From contig DLCK01000028.1 in the NCBI GenBank assembly GCA_002480565.1, forward strand, positions 1-64,000: a stretch of 64,000 nucleotides of DNA, in the 5' to 3' direction. The stretch is from Phycisphaerales bacterium UBA7800 (GTDB lineage Bacteria > Planctomycetota > Phycisphaerae > Phycisphaerales > Phycisphaeraceae). Positions 25,249 through 35,500 of this stretch are shown here, one piece after another. Positions within the stretch are counted from its first letter, which is position 1. The number at the start of each line of letters is the position of its first letter. The position numbers and the translations under genes were made by a program. The notes beneath the pieces are model-generated. The model did no database searches, was not told the DNA's origin, and saw only the letters and a list, made by a program, of their open reading frames with translations.

Positions 25249-26220
25249 TCATATCACCCGAAGGTCTCGGACGGTTTCGCGTTCGATTAAGGTGTAGGGG
25301 ACGAGTACTTCTTGCGATGGTTTTTCGTTTTGGATCATTTGTTCCAGGCAGTTGATCGCTTGATTGGCCATGCCCGTGAAATCCTGTTTGAGCGTGGTGT
25401 GCTGAGGCAGGTAGTATTCGGACATCTGCTGGATTTCCTGTGAGATCAGTGACATGTTGGTGGGGATCAGACAGTTAAACAGATTCAGGATGTAGGCAGC
25501 GATAACGCCTGAATCCTCGCCGGGGCAGATGATGGCGGTGACTTCATGGCGGACGAGTTTGCCAATCGCTTCGTAGTGGTCGGACTTGGTGATGGCATGT
25601 TGAATGATCAAATCACTGGGTGATAAACCCAACTCGATACCGACGTCTTTAAAGGCTTGCTGGCGATAGTTGGCGCAATAGGTGTCGCTGACCCCTTTGG
25701 TAAACATGCCGATGCGTTTGTGGCCACGATCCACCAGATGCTTGATCGCCAATTGCATCCCCTGAACGGAGTCCGAAGCAACGGTGACGCTGTTGGGAAT
25801 GTGCGGTGTTTGAGCATTGATATTCACCAGTGGCAGGTGTCGGTCGTTGGGCCAGTCTTGCCAATCCTCTTCGTCGTAGACCAATGAGATGATGCCAGTG
25901 ATGTTGGGTTGATCCAGCAGATGGATGACGTTGGTCGGGATGATTTGGACTGAAAAACCCTGCGTGACAATCTGGTCAACGAGTGCAGAGGTACAGGACC
26001 AGATATATCCGTTATACGGATGCCTTTGGCTATCGGGAATCAGCAGGGCGATGATGTGATGGCGATTGGCTGATCGGGGCGCATAGTCGAGTTGCTGCGC
26101 TGCCTGCATGACACGTTGACGGATTGCTTGGCTGACCAATGATTGATTGTTAAAGACTCTTGAAACGGTGGCAGGAGAGACGCCTGCCCGTTTAGCTACT
26201 TCTTTTGCGGTATTGGTCAT
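25249..26220 (-). CDS. LacI-family transcriptional regulator
   Basis: A 323-residue repressor. The helix-turn-helix at the very start is TAKEVAKRAGVSPATVSRVF, followed by the hinge region and a sugar-binding domain (HIIALLIPDSQRHPYNGYIW, GHKRIGMFTKGVSD). The C-terminal TLIERETV block is typical of the family. It is transcribed divergently from the glycosidase at 26461. Several TTTCA/GTTTC elements in the shared 240-bp region, including GAAACAGTTTC at 26359-26369, are candidate operators. The effector is unknown. Confidence 0.93.
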   Translation of the reverse strand: MTNTAKEVAKRAGVSPATVSRVFNNQSLVSQAIRQRVMQAAQQLDYAPRSANRHHIIALLIPDSQRHPYNGYIWSCTSALVDQIVTQGFSVQIIPTNVIHLLDQPNITGIISLVYDEEDWQDWPNDRHLPLVNINAQTPHIPNSVTVASDSVQGMQLAIKHLVDRGHKRIGMFTKGVSDTYCANYRQQAFKDVGIELGLSPSDLIIQHAITKSDHYEAIGKLVRHEVTAIICPGEDSGVIAAYILNLFNCLIPTNMSLISQEIQQMSEYYLPQHTTLKQDFTGMANQAINCLEQMIQNEKPSQEVLVPYTLIERETVRDLRVI

Positions 26221-26240
26221 GTTGATCTCCGAAGGCGGTA

Positions 26241-26400
26241 TTTCAATTAAATTTCAATAATTTCATAGATTGTAGTCATGTTTCAGTCGTATTTCTACAA
26301 ATTACATGTTTCATGCCAAATAACAGTGATTTCTTGTGAATTCATGACATTGTTCGTGGAAACAGTTTCATGTAGAGGCTACTATTTCTTAAATATTTCA
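26241..26400. promoter_or_regulatory. Array of TTTCA/TTTCT motifs in the LacI-glycosidase divergent region
   Basis: Seven TTTCA (starts 26241, 26252, 26261, 26281, 26309, 26366, 26396) and three TTTCT (26292, 26330, 26385) lie on the same strand in 160 bp, many spaced by about one or two helical turns. A central odd palindrome GAAACAGTTTC spans 26359-26369. This is compatible with several repressor sites, or with bent DNA at the divergent promoters. Confidence 0.4.
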
Positions 26401-26460
26401 ATCGGTCAGGTAGTCATCATGATTGCTTGTGACCGATACCGTTTTTAGAGGAGTTCACAT

Positions 26461-28434
26461 TTGAGATTTGGTGCAACGTTGTTGATTCTGTTTTGTGTCT
26501 TGCTTGGGATGTTTGTACTCACCAATCGTCCATCAGCTGAGGCACGTTTACTTCAAGTGCCTGAAGAGATCCTCACTGAAGCACCACAATGGGTCGAATT
26601 TGGCAACAGTGATCAGTTTACGCAGACCGATACTGCGATCACGTTCACAGCGGATGGCAAGCTGACTAATTCCCATCTTGATATCACCGTCAATCTCAAA
26701 GCCAATGTGCCTTACATCTTCGGCTCAACGATCTCCAATCAAGGTCAGAATCTCAGTCCGTCGGTGCGGATCGCTCATATGAACTGGACGACACTGAGCA
26801 TCATCACCCATGCACAACCAAACAGTATTCAAGCACTGAGTAATGTGTTCACCGTCGAAAAAGACATGGCTGTACGCGTCCAGTTTTTCGGCTATCGCAT
26901 GGATCATTCACGCAATGGACTCCCGCAAGGTAAGGCGACTTTTACAGACTTCTTCATCCATCAAGCAACGATCGATCAGCAGCAGCAAATGCTCAAAGCT
27001 CAGGTCACCATTGATCTGAATCAGACGCTAAGCAAAACCAGTCCGTTGTTCAAAGGTGGCAATAGTCTGTACTGGATTGACACGCCTGCTTTCATGCAGC
27101 GAACGGATTATGTCCAACACCTTAAGGACATGCAGATGAGTCTGATGCGATTCCCTGCCGGCGAAGCAGCAGATGATTACGACTGGCGCGTAGCCGTGGG
27201 CAATGTTCCCTTTGAGCCGAGTCAGACTGCAGGCAAAGCGGATGTGTCTGTTGCCAAGGTGACGCAGTTTGATCAGTTTGTTGCATGGGCCAAGTCGTTT
27301 AATGCACAGCCAATCATCGTGGTGAATCTTGAAACGGCATTGGCAAATAACAATATCCAACAGGGGATTGACCTGGCATGCGATTGGGTTCGTTACAGCA
27401 ATGTCACCAAGGGATACAACATCCGCTATTGGGAGATCGGCAATGAAAGCTACCTGCGCGGCGGACACTTCCCGTTAACGGCTGGCGAATATGCTCAAGC
27501 ATTCAAGCAGTTTGCCCATGCCATGAAGCAGGTCGACCCAACGATCCAGGTTGGTGCCAATGGACCGAATCACATTTATGAATTGGGTTTGATGGATCGG
27601 TTACCGGTTGGCACGCTTGAGGAATTTCGCAAGCTTTCAAGAGCTGATCGAAAAAATCACGCCATCCGTGATGCCTATTTTCAACGCCCCGATCAAGTGA
27701 CTGATAAAGCCAAAGCCTGGTGGCCGACGTTATGTCGCCTTGCAGGTGACGAGATGGATTTTGCGGTTGTGCATCACTACATCAATCCATCCGACCGGGC
27801 GCGATTCCAAACCATCGGTACACGTCCATTGGATTGGCAGCGACACTTTAAAGGTCTGCGTCAATACCTTGCCAAACAGACGCGTCGTGAAATCCCATTG
27901 GCTTTAACGGAATGGGATGTGTTTCATACTGTCAAAAGTATGACGCCATATCAGGCAGGGCTGACCAATGTGGAGATGGCATTTAATGCTTTAAATGCAG
28001 GGGTCAAGATGAGTTGTTTTTGGCCGATGCGTTGGCCGGAGGGGCGATGGGATGAGCTTGCGATGTTCACCGCCGATGCTCAGCCGCGCCCGACTTATCA
28101 CATGCTCAAACAGGTTTATTCCCGTTTGGGTGATCGTGTGTTGGCTTGTGATGTGCAAGGCAGTCAAGAACTTTTTGCAGCAGTGACCGCAGATACGCAA
28201 AAAGGTTCGTTGGACTGTTTTCTGATCAATCGTTGTGGGCTAAAGACACCCATGCAGGTGACCTTGCCACGAATCGGTGACACGTTGCCCAAGGTCTTGT
28301 GTATGACAGATCAATCGCAAGGCAAGTTGATCCCACTGGATGTGTCTGCAAACAACAATCCGTTGCAGATTCAATTACCGCCTCAAAGCATGGTCGTGGT
28401 GCAATATGACTCAGTGAATTTTTCGGCCCAGTGA
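26461..28434 (+). CDS. Secreted GH-A clan glycosidase (GH51/GH39-like)
   Basis: A 657-residue exported protein that starts at TTG 26461 (AGGAG eight bases upstream). Residues 1-28 are a signal peptide or anchor. Residues ~35-175 are a beta-sandwich, possibly carbohydrate-binding. From ~185 a TIM barrel follows, with the acid/base in RYWEIGNES (E329) and the nucleophile in PLALTEWDVF (E484). That pair is the pattern of clan GH-A enzymes such as alpha-L-arabinofuranosidases and beta-xylosidases. The last ~130 residues form the beta domain typical of GH51/GH39. The substrate is not determined. It is paired with a pilin-like gene and a divergent LacI regulator. Confidence 0.75.
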   Translation: MRFGATLLILFCVLLGMFVLTNRPSAEARLLQVPEEILTEAPQWVEFGNSDQFTQTDTAITFTADGKLTNSHLDITVNLKANVPYIFGSTISNQGQNLSPSVRIAHMNWTTLSIITHAQPNSIQALSNVFTVEKDMAVRVQFFGYRMDHSRNGLPQGKATFTDFFIHQATIDQQQQMLKAQVTIDLNQTLSKTSPLFKGGNSLYWIDTPAFMQRTDYVQHLKDMQMSLMRFPAGEAADDYDWRVAVGNVPFEPSQTAGKADVSVAKVTQFDQFVAWAKSFNAQPIIVVNLETALANNNIQQGIDLACDWVRYSNVTKGYNIRYWEIGNESYLRGGHFPLTAGEYAQAFKQFAHAMKQVDPTIQVGANGPNHIYELGLMDRLPVGTLEEFRKLSRADRKNHAIRDAYFQRPDQVTDKAKAWWPTLCRLAGDEMDFAVVHHYINPSDRARFQTIGTRPLDWQRHFKGLRQYLAKQTRREIPLALTEWDVFHTVKSMTPYQAGLTNVEMAFNALNAGVKMSCFWPMRWPEGRWDELAMFTADAQPRPTYHMLKQVYSRLGDRVLACDVQGSQELFAAVTADTQKGSLDCFLINRCGLKTPMQVTLPRIGDTLPKVLCMTDQSQGKLIPLDVSANNNPLQIQLPPQSMVVVQYDSVNFSAQ

Positions 28435-28450
28435 TCTTTTGGAGATACAG

Positions 28451-29254
28451 ATGAAAATCAAACATGGATATTCCCAACGCATGGGCTTTACGCTCATTGA
28501 GTTATTGGTGGTGATCTCCATCATGTCGATACTCATGGCAATCCTGCTTCCTGCATTGAGTAAAGCCCGTAAGGCCGCCCAGCGAATCAAGTGTGCCAAC
28601 AACGTCAAGCAGCTTTCGATGGCCAACAAGATATACATGAGCGTCTACCAGGACCGGTATGCGGTGTACCCTCGAAAACAAAGTGGTGGTCGCGATGACA
28701 AGAATTCGTGGGCAGGTAATGCGATCATTCGTGATGCATTGAATCGTCCGACGCGAGACAATGATTTTGCCAAAATGTATCCGATGGAATATCTCTGCCC
28801 CAACTTCAATCGGCCGGGTGTTTATGTCAGTTCAGAGGGGGAAACGAATCTGACCTTTTCCTATGGCTACAACCACACCGGCTTGTATGCCTCCAAAAAA
28901 TATCCAGGCCATGTCATGCCTGAGATGATCCAGCCGTCCGCCACCGCAGAGTTCATCGATTCCAGCGCGACAGCGGTCTTTGCCAGTGGTACGACAAACT
29001 ACAATCACTATTCACTGGGCTTCCCAAGTAATGAAAATCTTGTGACCTTGGCAAGTATTATTTTTCGACATAACCAAGGAGCCAACCTGTCATTTTTTGA
29101 TGGCCATGTCGAACAACGCGATCACAAGTTAATCCTTTCAGGTGTCGGAACGGACCCTGGTCCATATTCTGGTTCACTGGATAATCTCAAGCTCTGGGCA
29201 CCCTATGGCGTGACTCAATACAACATGTGGGTTTACTCCAACTCCGGTGAATAA
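28451..29254 (+). CDS. Type IV pilin-like protein with H-x9-DG motif
   Basis: A 267-residue secreted protein. GGAG precedes ATG 28451; a TTG four codons upstream (28439) overlaps the glycosidase gene's trailer and is less likely. The leader MKIKHGYSQRMGFTLIELLV is cleaved before Phe by a prepilin peptidase, followed by ISIMSILMAILLPALSKAR. The head domain ends with the H-x9-DG block HNQGANLSFFDGHVE. It is the second of three such genes in the window, again placed directly behind a glycosidase. Confidence 0.88.
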   Translation: MKIKHGYSQRMGFTLIELLVVISIMSILMAILLPALSKARKAAQRIKCANNVKQLSMANKIYMSVYQDRYAVYPRKQSGGRDDKNSWAGNAIIRDALNRPTRDNDFAKMYPMEYLCPNFNRPGVYVSSEGETNLTFSYGYNHTGLYASKKYPGHVMPEMIQPSATAEFIDSSATAVFASGTTNYNHYSLGFPSNENLVTLASIIFRHNQGANLSFFDGHVEQRDHKLILSGVGTDPGPYSGSLDNLKLWAPYGVTQYNMWVYSNSGE

Positions 29255-29343
29255 GATTTGTATTTACGCTGAGCGTGATCAGTGCGACATCTTGTCCATA
29301 ATTAAGTCTTTTTATCCGAATAGAGGTCGGGTAAACTACTTGC

Positions 29344-30807
29344 ATGACGCACTACTCCACGTTTCTCGCTGACGTCGTTTACTATCCGCTTAATGATTTT
29401 GGTCCTGCCATGAAGGGCATGATCATTGGTGGACTTGGTATTTTCCATGTCTTTATCGCGCAGTTTGCCATTGGTGGTGGCCTGCTGATGTGCTACTTCC
29501 AATGGTTGGCGATGACCAATCGTGAACCACATGCACGCCAATTCCTGGACGGTTTTTACCGCGTGCTGGTGATGATCAGTTTTGTCGTTGGTGCCGTCAC
29601 CGGCGTGGCGATGTGGTTTACGTCCATCCAAATCTCACCAGTGACCATCGGCTTGATGATCGATCAATTCCATTGGCTGTGGGCGACGGAGTGGACGTTC
29701 TTCTGTCTGGAAGTTGGAGCAGGTTATGCGTTCTACCGTTACGCAAAACATCTCAATGACAAGGCGCGATTGACCCTGCTGGTGTTCTATGCAGCAGCGG
29801 CTTGGATGAGTCTGTTTTGGATCAACGGCATCCTTGCATTTCAACTGACTCCCGGAGGCTGGCATGAAGACAATTCCGCATTGTGGGCAGGCTTTTTTAA
29901 CCCGACCTTTTTCCCGACACTGCTGTTCCGTACGGTGACCTGCATGGTGATCGCGTCGTTGGCAGCCTGCGTGGTAATCAATGCCATGCCCGGATTACAA
30001 CGCGAAGATCGACGTCGATTGATCCTGCGTTGTGCGCATTTCATGGTGACGATAGTACTCATGCCTGTCTTTGGTTTGTGGTTCCTGGCGATGATCCCCG
30101 CTGACAGTCGCAGTTGGGTGATGGGCGGAAGCATCACCATGACGATGTTTGCCAACATTGCCATTGGCGCAACTTTGCTCATCGGCGGGTATGCGGTCAT
30201 TGGGCTGTTCATGCAACGACTGTATATCAATGGGGCAACCGCAACGCTCTTGCTGGCGTTGGCCTTTGGAGCAACGGCTGGCGGAGAGTTCGTCCGCGAA
30301 GGTGTCCGAAAACCGTTTACCATTCGCAAGGAACTGTATTCCAATTCAATTACCGCAAAGAATCATGACGATCCGACCGCCAAAGGCAGTGTCGCATACC
30401 TGCGGAAACACGGCTCGGTGTCGGCTGATCCCTATCCTGTTCGGAACGCTGAAAAATATCCCAATGATCAAATCGTCCTGGGTGAAAAAGTGTTTCGCTT
30501 TCAGTGCAGCATCTGTCATACCATGAAGGGTGCCAACGGCCTTGAGCATTTAACCGGTGCATGGGACGAAGACATGCTTCGGAAAAACATTGCCAAGTTG
30601 CAACAGCTTAAAACTTTCATGCCACCGTTCTCCGGCACACCGACCGAGCTTGAAGCATTGGTGCAGCGAATTCTCTGGTCGTCCGAAGGTGAACCTGACA
30701 CATGGGAACCCACCGATGATCCGGCAGTGCTTGCATCAATCCAAAAGTGGCTTGATGAAGCAGGCACTGCACCGGGGTGGCCAAAGTCGCTTGCCAAGAG
30801 CAAGTAA
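29344..30807 (+). CDS. Cytochrome bd-like oxidoreductase subunit I with fused cytochrome c domain
   Basis: A 487-residue membrane protein. About eight hydrophobic helices hold heme-ligand-like histidines in the CydA positions (H35 in GIFHVFIAQFAIGG; FHWLWATEWTFFCLEV in the next helices). The C-terminal ~100 residues are a cytochrome c domain with CSICH (C388, C391, H392) and the axial Met in FMPPF (M426). The long quinol-binding Q-loop of E. coli CydA is absent, replaced by the c domain. This points to electrons from a c-type donor or to the non-quinol branch of the bd superfamily. It is followed 62 bases later by its probable second subunit. The terminal electron acceptor cannot be read from sequence. 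Confidence 0.78.
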   Translation: MTHYSTFLADVVYYPLNDFGPAMKGMIIGGLGIFHVFIAQFAIGGGLLMCYFQWLAMTNREPHARQFLDGFYRVLVMISFVVGAVTGVAMWFTSIQISPVTIGLMIDQFHWLWATEWTFFCLEVGAGYAFYRYAKHLNDKARLTLLVFYAAAAWMSLFWINGILAFQLTPGGWHEDNSALWAGFFNPTFFPTLLFRTVTCMVIASLAACVVINAMPGLQREDRRRLILRCAHFMVTIVLMPVFGLWFLAMIPADSRSWVMGGSITMTMFANIAIGATLLIGGYAVIGLFMQRLYINGATATLLLALAFGATAGGEFVREGVRKPFTIRKELYSNSITAKNHDDPTAKGSVAYLRKHGSVSADPYPVRNAEKYPNDQIVLGEKVFRFQCSICHTMKGANGLEHLTGAWDEDMLRKNIAKLQQLKTFMPPFSGTPTELEALVQRILWSSEGEPDTWEPTDDPAVLASIQKWLDEAGTAPGWPKSLAKSK

Positions 30808-30869
30808 TTTTTCACCGTTTCGCTTTGTTTTCTGACTTGTAACATCACACCCAAATCGAGTGATCTGAT

Positions 30870-31928
30870 ATGAACCTTGCAGCCATTTTCCCATTTGATT
30901 ACCCCTTGCCCACTGCGTTTTATCTGTTTTGGTATGTGTTGACGCTGGTGATTCATGTGGTGTTCATGAACTATGTCCTGGGGGGGATTACGTATCTGGG
31001 ACTCTCAACTTTGGCAGGGCGTCCCAACCGTAATCAGCTTGCTTTGATGTTACGTGACTGGATGCCCTTTGCCATTGGCGTTGCCATTACTGCAGGTGTC
31101 GCCCCGTTACTCTTTATCCAGATTCTGTATCAAAAAGCGTTTTACACCGCCAACCTGCTGCTGTTTCATCGTTGGATGATTATCCTGCCGATTCTGATTG
31201 TCGGATTTTATCTGGCGTACTTGCTGAAGACCAAAATGGTTGCCAACTGGCCGTACATCGTGCGCGTGCTTTTAGGGTTGGCAAGTTTCGCCTGCTTTGC
31301 ATTCATTGCCTATTCATGGACGGAGAATTATCTGCTGAGTATGGAAACCCAACAGCAGTGGTCTGAATTCTATGGCAGTGATGCAATCGTCTATCAAAAC
31401 AAAGCCATCCTCCCGCGATTAGGTGTCTGGTTCCTTGGAGCATTTGCAACCATGAGCATGCTCGTGGGTTGGCAACTCTGGTACAAAGGTCAACACCAAA
31501 ACGTCAAGCTCGTTTCCATCATTGCCATCGTCGGGTTGCTTGCCAGTGGCGCGTGTGGATTTGTTTACAAGGGGATGGTCAGTGACCATTTCCCCAGCGG
31601 CCCGTTCCTGTACATTGGGATTGCCTGTGGCGGCGTACAATTGCTGCTTTGGTTGGCTCAACTCACACGTCCTAAATTCAGTGGCATGTTGCTGAGCTTA
31701 CTGTCAGTCTTCTGCCCGTTAGCGATCATCGCCATGACCGTGGTCCGCGAAAAAGTCCGACTGGCCGCGATTGATCTCGAACCCCTATATCCCTTACACA
31801 AACAAGCTATGGGCATTGCCGGGATCGTCTGCTTCCTGTTTTTCTTCATCCTCAATGCCGGTCTGATTCTTTATTGCTTTAGACTGGTCAAGAAAAACTG
31901 GATCGGCGGGGAGTTGGATACGGAGTGA
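30870..31928 (+). CDS. Probable second subunit of the cytochrome bd-like oxidoreductase
   Basis: A 352-residue polytopic membrane protein with eight or nine hydrophobic segments, starting at ATG 30870 (GAGTGA upstream). It begins with FPLPTAFYLFWYVLTLVIHV, a block of the kind seen in the small partner of c-type bd-like oxidoreductases, and has no signal peptide or cofactor motif other than scattered histidines (VIHVVFMN, LLFHRWM). The direct downstream position, matched length and fully membrane-embedded nature are the basis for calling it the partner. Homology to CydB is too weak to claim by eye. Confidence 0.6.
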   Translation: MNLAAIFPFDYPLPTAFYLFWYVLTLVIHVVFMNYVLGGITYLGLSTLAGRPNRNQLALMLRDWMPFAIGVAITAGVAPLLFIQILYQKAFYTANLLLFHRWMIILPILIVGFYLAYLLKTKMVANWPYIVRVLLGLASFACFAFIAYSWTENYLLSMETQQQWSEFYGSDAIVYQNKAILPRLGVWFLGAFATMSMLVGWQLWYKGQHQNVKLVSIIAIVGLLASGACGFVYKGMVSDHFPSGPFLYIGIACGGVQLLLWLAQLTRPKFSGMLLSLLSVFCPLAIIAMTVVREKVRLAAIDLEPLYPLHKQAMGIAGIVCFLFFFILNAGLILYCFRLVKKNWIGGELDTE

Positions 31929-31935
31929 AAAAGCA

Positions 31936-31971
31936 TTGACTTATGCATATCATTGATGCACAATCATATGT
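31936..31971 (+). promoter_or_regulatory. Promoter of the VapBC pair, possibly leaderless
   Basis: TTGACT (31936-31941) and CACAAT (31959-31964) are 17 bases apart. The expected start falls next to the antitoxin ATG at 31972, and no Shine-Dalgarno is visible, so the transcript may be leaderless. The A/T-rich near-palindrome TATGCATATCATTGATGCA covers the spacer, where a VapB-type repressor would bind. Confidence 0.5.
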
Positions 31972-32169
31972 ATGAGAACGACTCTGAATATTGATGATGA
32001 CACGTTGAATCGCGCAGCTGAATTAACAGGGATCAAGGAGAAAACCAAGTTGGTTCGCTTGGGACTTGAAGCGTTGATTGCGCGTGAAAGTGCTCAGCGA
32101 CTGGCAGCAATGGGGGGGACGGACAAGCAAGTTAAGCCTGTTCGTCGTCGCCGGAGTCCTGTGTCATGA
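31972..32169 (+). CDS. VapB-type ribbon-helix-helix antitoxin
   Basis: A 65-residue protein. The N-terminal ribbon-helix-helix (MRTTLNIDDDTLNRAAELTG then KTKLVRLGLEALI) gives DNA-binding dimerisation and the basic C-terminus (KPVRRRRSPV) would wrap the toxin. It overlaps the toxin gene by four bases (ATGA), a sign of translational coupling. It represses its own promoter in known VapBC pairs, and a palindrome-rich promoter precedes it. Confidence 0.9.
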   Translation: MRTTLNIDDDTLNRAAELTGIKEKTKLVRLGLEALIARESAQRLAAMGGTDKQVKPVRRRRSPVS

Positions 32170-32528
32170 TTCTTGCTGACACTTCTGTTTGGATTCATCA
32201 TTTAAGAAACAATGATCGACGATTAGCAGAACATCTAATTGATGGTCAAATTACGACCCATGAATATATCATTGCAGAATTGGCATGTGGTAACTTGGCT
32301 CAGAGAGATATTTTTCTAAGAGAGATATCATCGTTACGCCTTTTATCGACTGTCACGATTGACGAGGTTCTCCAGCTGATTCAATTACAACAATTGATGG
32401 GCAAGGGGTTAGGGTTTGTAGATATCAGTCTGCTGGCATCGTGCTTACTGACCGACAGCCTGCTGTGGACGCGAGATAAACGATTGTTGGATACTGCAAA
32501 TAATATTGGATGTGCGTACGTGATTTAA
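32166..32528 (+). CDS. VapC-type PIN-domain toxin ribonuclease
   Basis: A 120-residue PIN-domain protein. The four acidic residues that bind the metal are visible: D5 (ILADTSVWI), E38 (IIAELACG), D86 (GFVDISLLAS) and D104 (WTRDKRL). VapC toxins cleave specific RNAs, often tRNA. Length and motif order are normal for the family, so it looks intact. It ends on the strand convergent with the RND efflux gene. Confidence 0.92.
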   Translation: MILADTSVWIHHLRNNDRRLAEHLIDGQITTHEYIIAELACGNLAQRDIFLREISSLRLLSTVTIDEVLQLIQLQQLMGKGLGFVDISLLASCLLTDSLLWTRDKRLLDTANNIGCAYVI

Positions 32529-35500
32529 AACACATCCACCAGCTTCGATTCATCTGCTTCGTTTACTTTCTCCCGCTTCCATTGAGCACCAAAGAAATAA
32601 CGCACAACTGCCAGATAGTCTTCCACGATCATGTATAAACATGGCACGAGGATCAGTGTAATGACGGTCGCAAACAAGATGCCATACCCCAGTGAGATGG
32701 CCATCGGGATCATGAACCGTGCTTGACGTGAGGTTTCGTAGATCATCGGTGCCAGACCGCCGAATGTTGTGACCGTGGTCAAAAGGATCGGCCTGAAACG
32801 TCGGATACCTGATTGAGTAATAGCTGTGTAGGCATCGTCACCTTCCTTACGGCGGTTGTTGGCATAGTCCACCATCACCAGTGAATCGTTGACCACCACA
32901 CCCGCCAAAGCCACAATCCCAAAGAGACTGATGACAGATAGATCATAGCCCATGATCTTGTGACCAATCACCGCACCGATGATGCCAAAGGGGATAGCAA
33001 ACATAACGATGAGCGGTTGAAGGTAACTCTTAAACGGGATAGCCAGTAACACGTAGATGCCGATGAGGACGCCGGAAAAACCCCACTTCATCGTCGTCAT
33101 GGCGTCGCGCATGTCTGCCTGTCGACCTTCAAAACTATACGACAGTCCAGGGTAATCACGCAGCAGTTGTGGCAGCACTTCATCCTGAATCGTAGCCAGG
33201 ACCTGATTGCTTTCACTGATGGGATCGACATCACATTCGACAGTGATGGTTCGCTTGCCTTCACGACGGTTGATGGTGGTGTAGGCACGCCCCTGTTTAA
33301 CGTTGGCAATATCGCGCAGGGGCACATCAGTCCCCGCAGGTGTCTTGATGAGTAGTTGTTCCAGATCATAGATGCTGGATCGCTGTTCTTTGGGCAGTCG
33401 AACCATGACCTTCACTTCATTGCGACCACGCTGCTGGCGAACGGCTTCGGCACCGTAGTATGCAGCACGAACCTGACGGGCAACATCCGTTGTTGTTAAT
33501 CCCAGACTGCGTCCAGCATCGGTCATTTCAAAATCGAATTGCACCTTCCCAGGCGTGTATCCGTCATCGACATCCTTGACGTTGGGGAATTCTTCCATGA
33601 TCGACGCCAAGTTGGAACTGGCACGATCCAGGACATTGATATCACGATGAGCCAATTCAACACTGATCGAGGAACCACCACCAGGACCGCCACGGTCAAA
33701 CTCAAAACGCAGGGATTGAAGTCCTTTAATTGCTCCTGTGCGATCTCGCCATAAAGTTGTGAATTCACGTGTGCTCATCGGACGGATTTCAGGATCGGTG
33801 AGGTATGTAAATACGCGAATGGAGTTGTCATTGATCGACGCACGGACACCTTTGCTTAGTTTCTCTCCACCGTTTTCTTCGACAAGTTGTTGTGCGACTG
33901 TCACCAATCGGTCACGGACAACGATCGCCTGTTCCAGAGAACTGTCATAAGGCAGCGTCGCGGAGACCACCGAAGTGTCTGATTCGACCTTGGGCATGAG
34001 AATAAAGCCCATACGTCCACTGGCTGCATAACCGATGACGATTATAAAACCAGCTAAAGCAATCGCAGCGGTGATGTAACGTTGGGCGACCATAAAACGG
34101 ACAAATGGGCCGTAAACGACTTCAACAGCATGGACAAAACCGCTGCTGAATTTTTGCTGTAGCTGATGTAATTTCTTACTCACTGCGTTTGTTGATTTGC
34201 TGGAGGTATGAGCCAGATGTGAAGGCAGGATAAACAGGGCTTCGACCCATGAAATGGCAAAGACCAGACCAACGACCACAGGGATAACGCCCCATATTTT
34301 CCCAAGAAATCCGGGGACAAACATCAATGGGAAGAACGCGATGATATTGGTGAGAATTGAAAACGCGATCGGCACGCTTACGTCGTGGGCACCACGGATG
34401 GCTGCATCAAAATTGCTTAACCCTCTTTGACGGTATTCGTAAATGTTTTCACCAGCCACAATCGCATCGTCGACAACAATACCCAATGCGATGATAAACG
34501 CGAACATGGAAATCATGTTGATCGTCACATCAGTTCCCGGCAGTAACAGAATCGCGCCCAGGAATGAAGTTGGTATTCCCATCATCACCCAGAATGCTAA
34601 TTTGAATTCCAGAAATAGACTCAGCACACAGAACACCAGACACAAGCCAATAAACGCATTCTTGGTGAGTAAGGTTAATCGTTGACGATAAATATCTGAC
34701 ATGTCACGATTGATGACCCATTCAATGCCGGGCGGGAGATTGTCTTCAATGCTCTTAAGTGCTTCGTGAACCGCATCAGAGACGCCGATGGGTGTTTCGT
34801 TACCGACACGATAGATTTCCAGGTTGATCGTGGGCATGCCGTTGTAGGATGCCAAGGTGTCTGAATCCTCGAAGGTATCTTTGACAATCGCAATGTCTTC
34901 GAGATAAATGACACTTCCTGTACTGGAATTAATGATTGGTATTCGAGCGAACTCATTAGCCCAGTCGCTGCGCTCTTTGAAACGCAGGAGAATCTTTCCG
35001 GTTTCTGTTTTGATTTCACCACCGGGTAATTCGACATTGCTGTTACCAATGATTGTTGCGACTTGACGTAAAGTCAGGTTGTAAGCTCGCAGGTTTTCCT
35101 GTGGAATTTCGATACTGATTTCAAAGTCACGCACACTGTCAAAATCGACTTGTGTGATCCCATCAGCTTGAAGGAGTTGGTCACGGACTTGTTCACCGAT
35201 TTCTCTAAGAACCCATTCACTGGCATTGCCATAAATCTGCAGGTCGAGGACTTCACGCCGACGCGCTGCAAGGGTGACTACCGGCTTTTCAGCTTCCTCG
35301 GGGAATGTGGTGATACGGCTGACTTCTTGTTCGATATCCTGATAGACGGTTTGAGCATCTGCGTCCTCATCGAGTTCCAGTGTGACAGTGCCGATATTTT
35401 CGGCTGCAGTTGCAGTGATTTCTTTGACACCGACAATACCACGGACACTTTCTTCTACTGCAAGGATGATGCCTTGTTCGACTTCTTCTGGGCTGGATCC

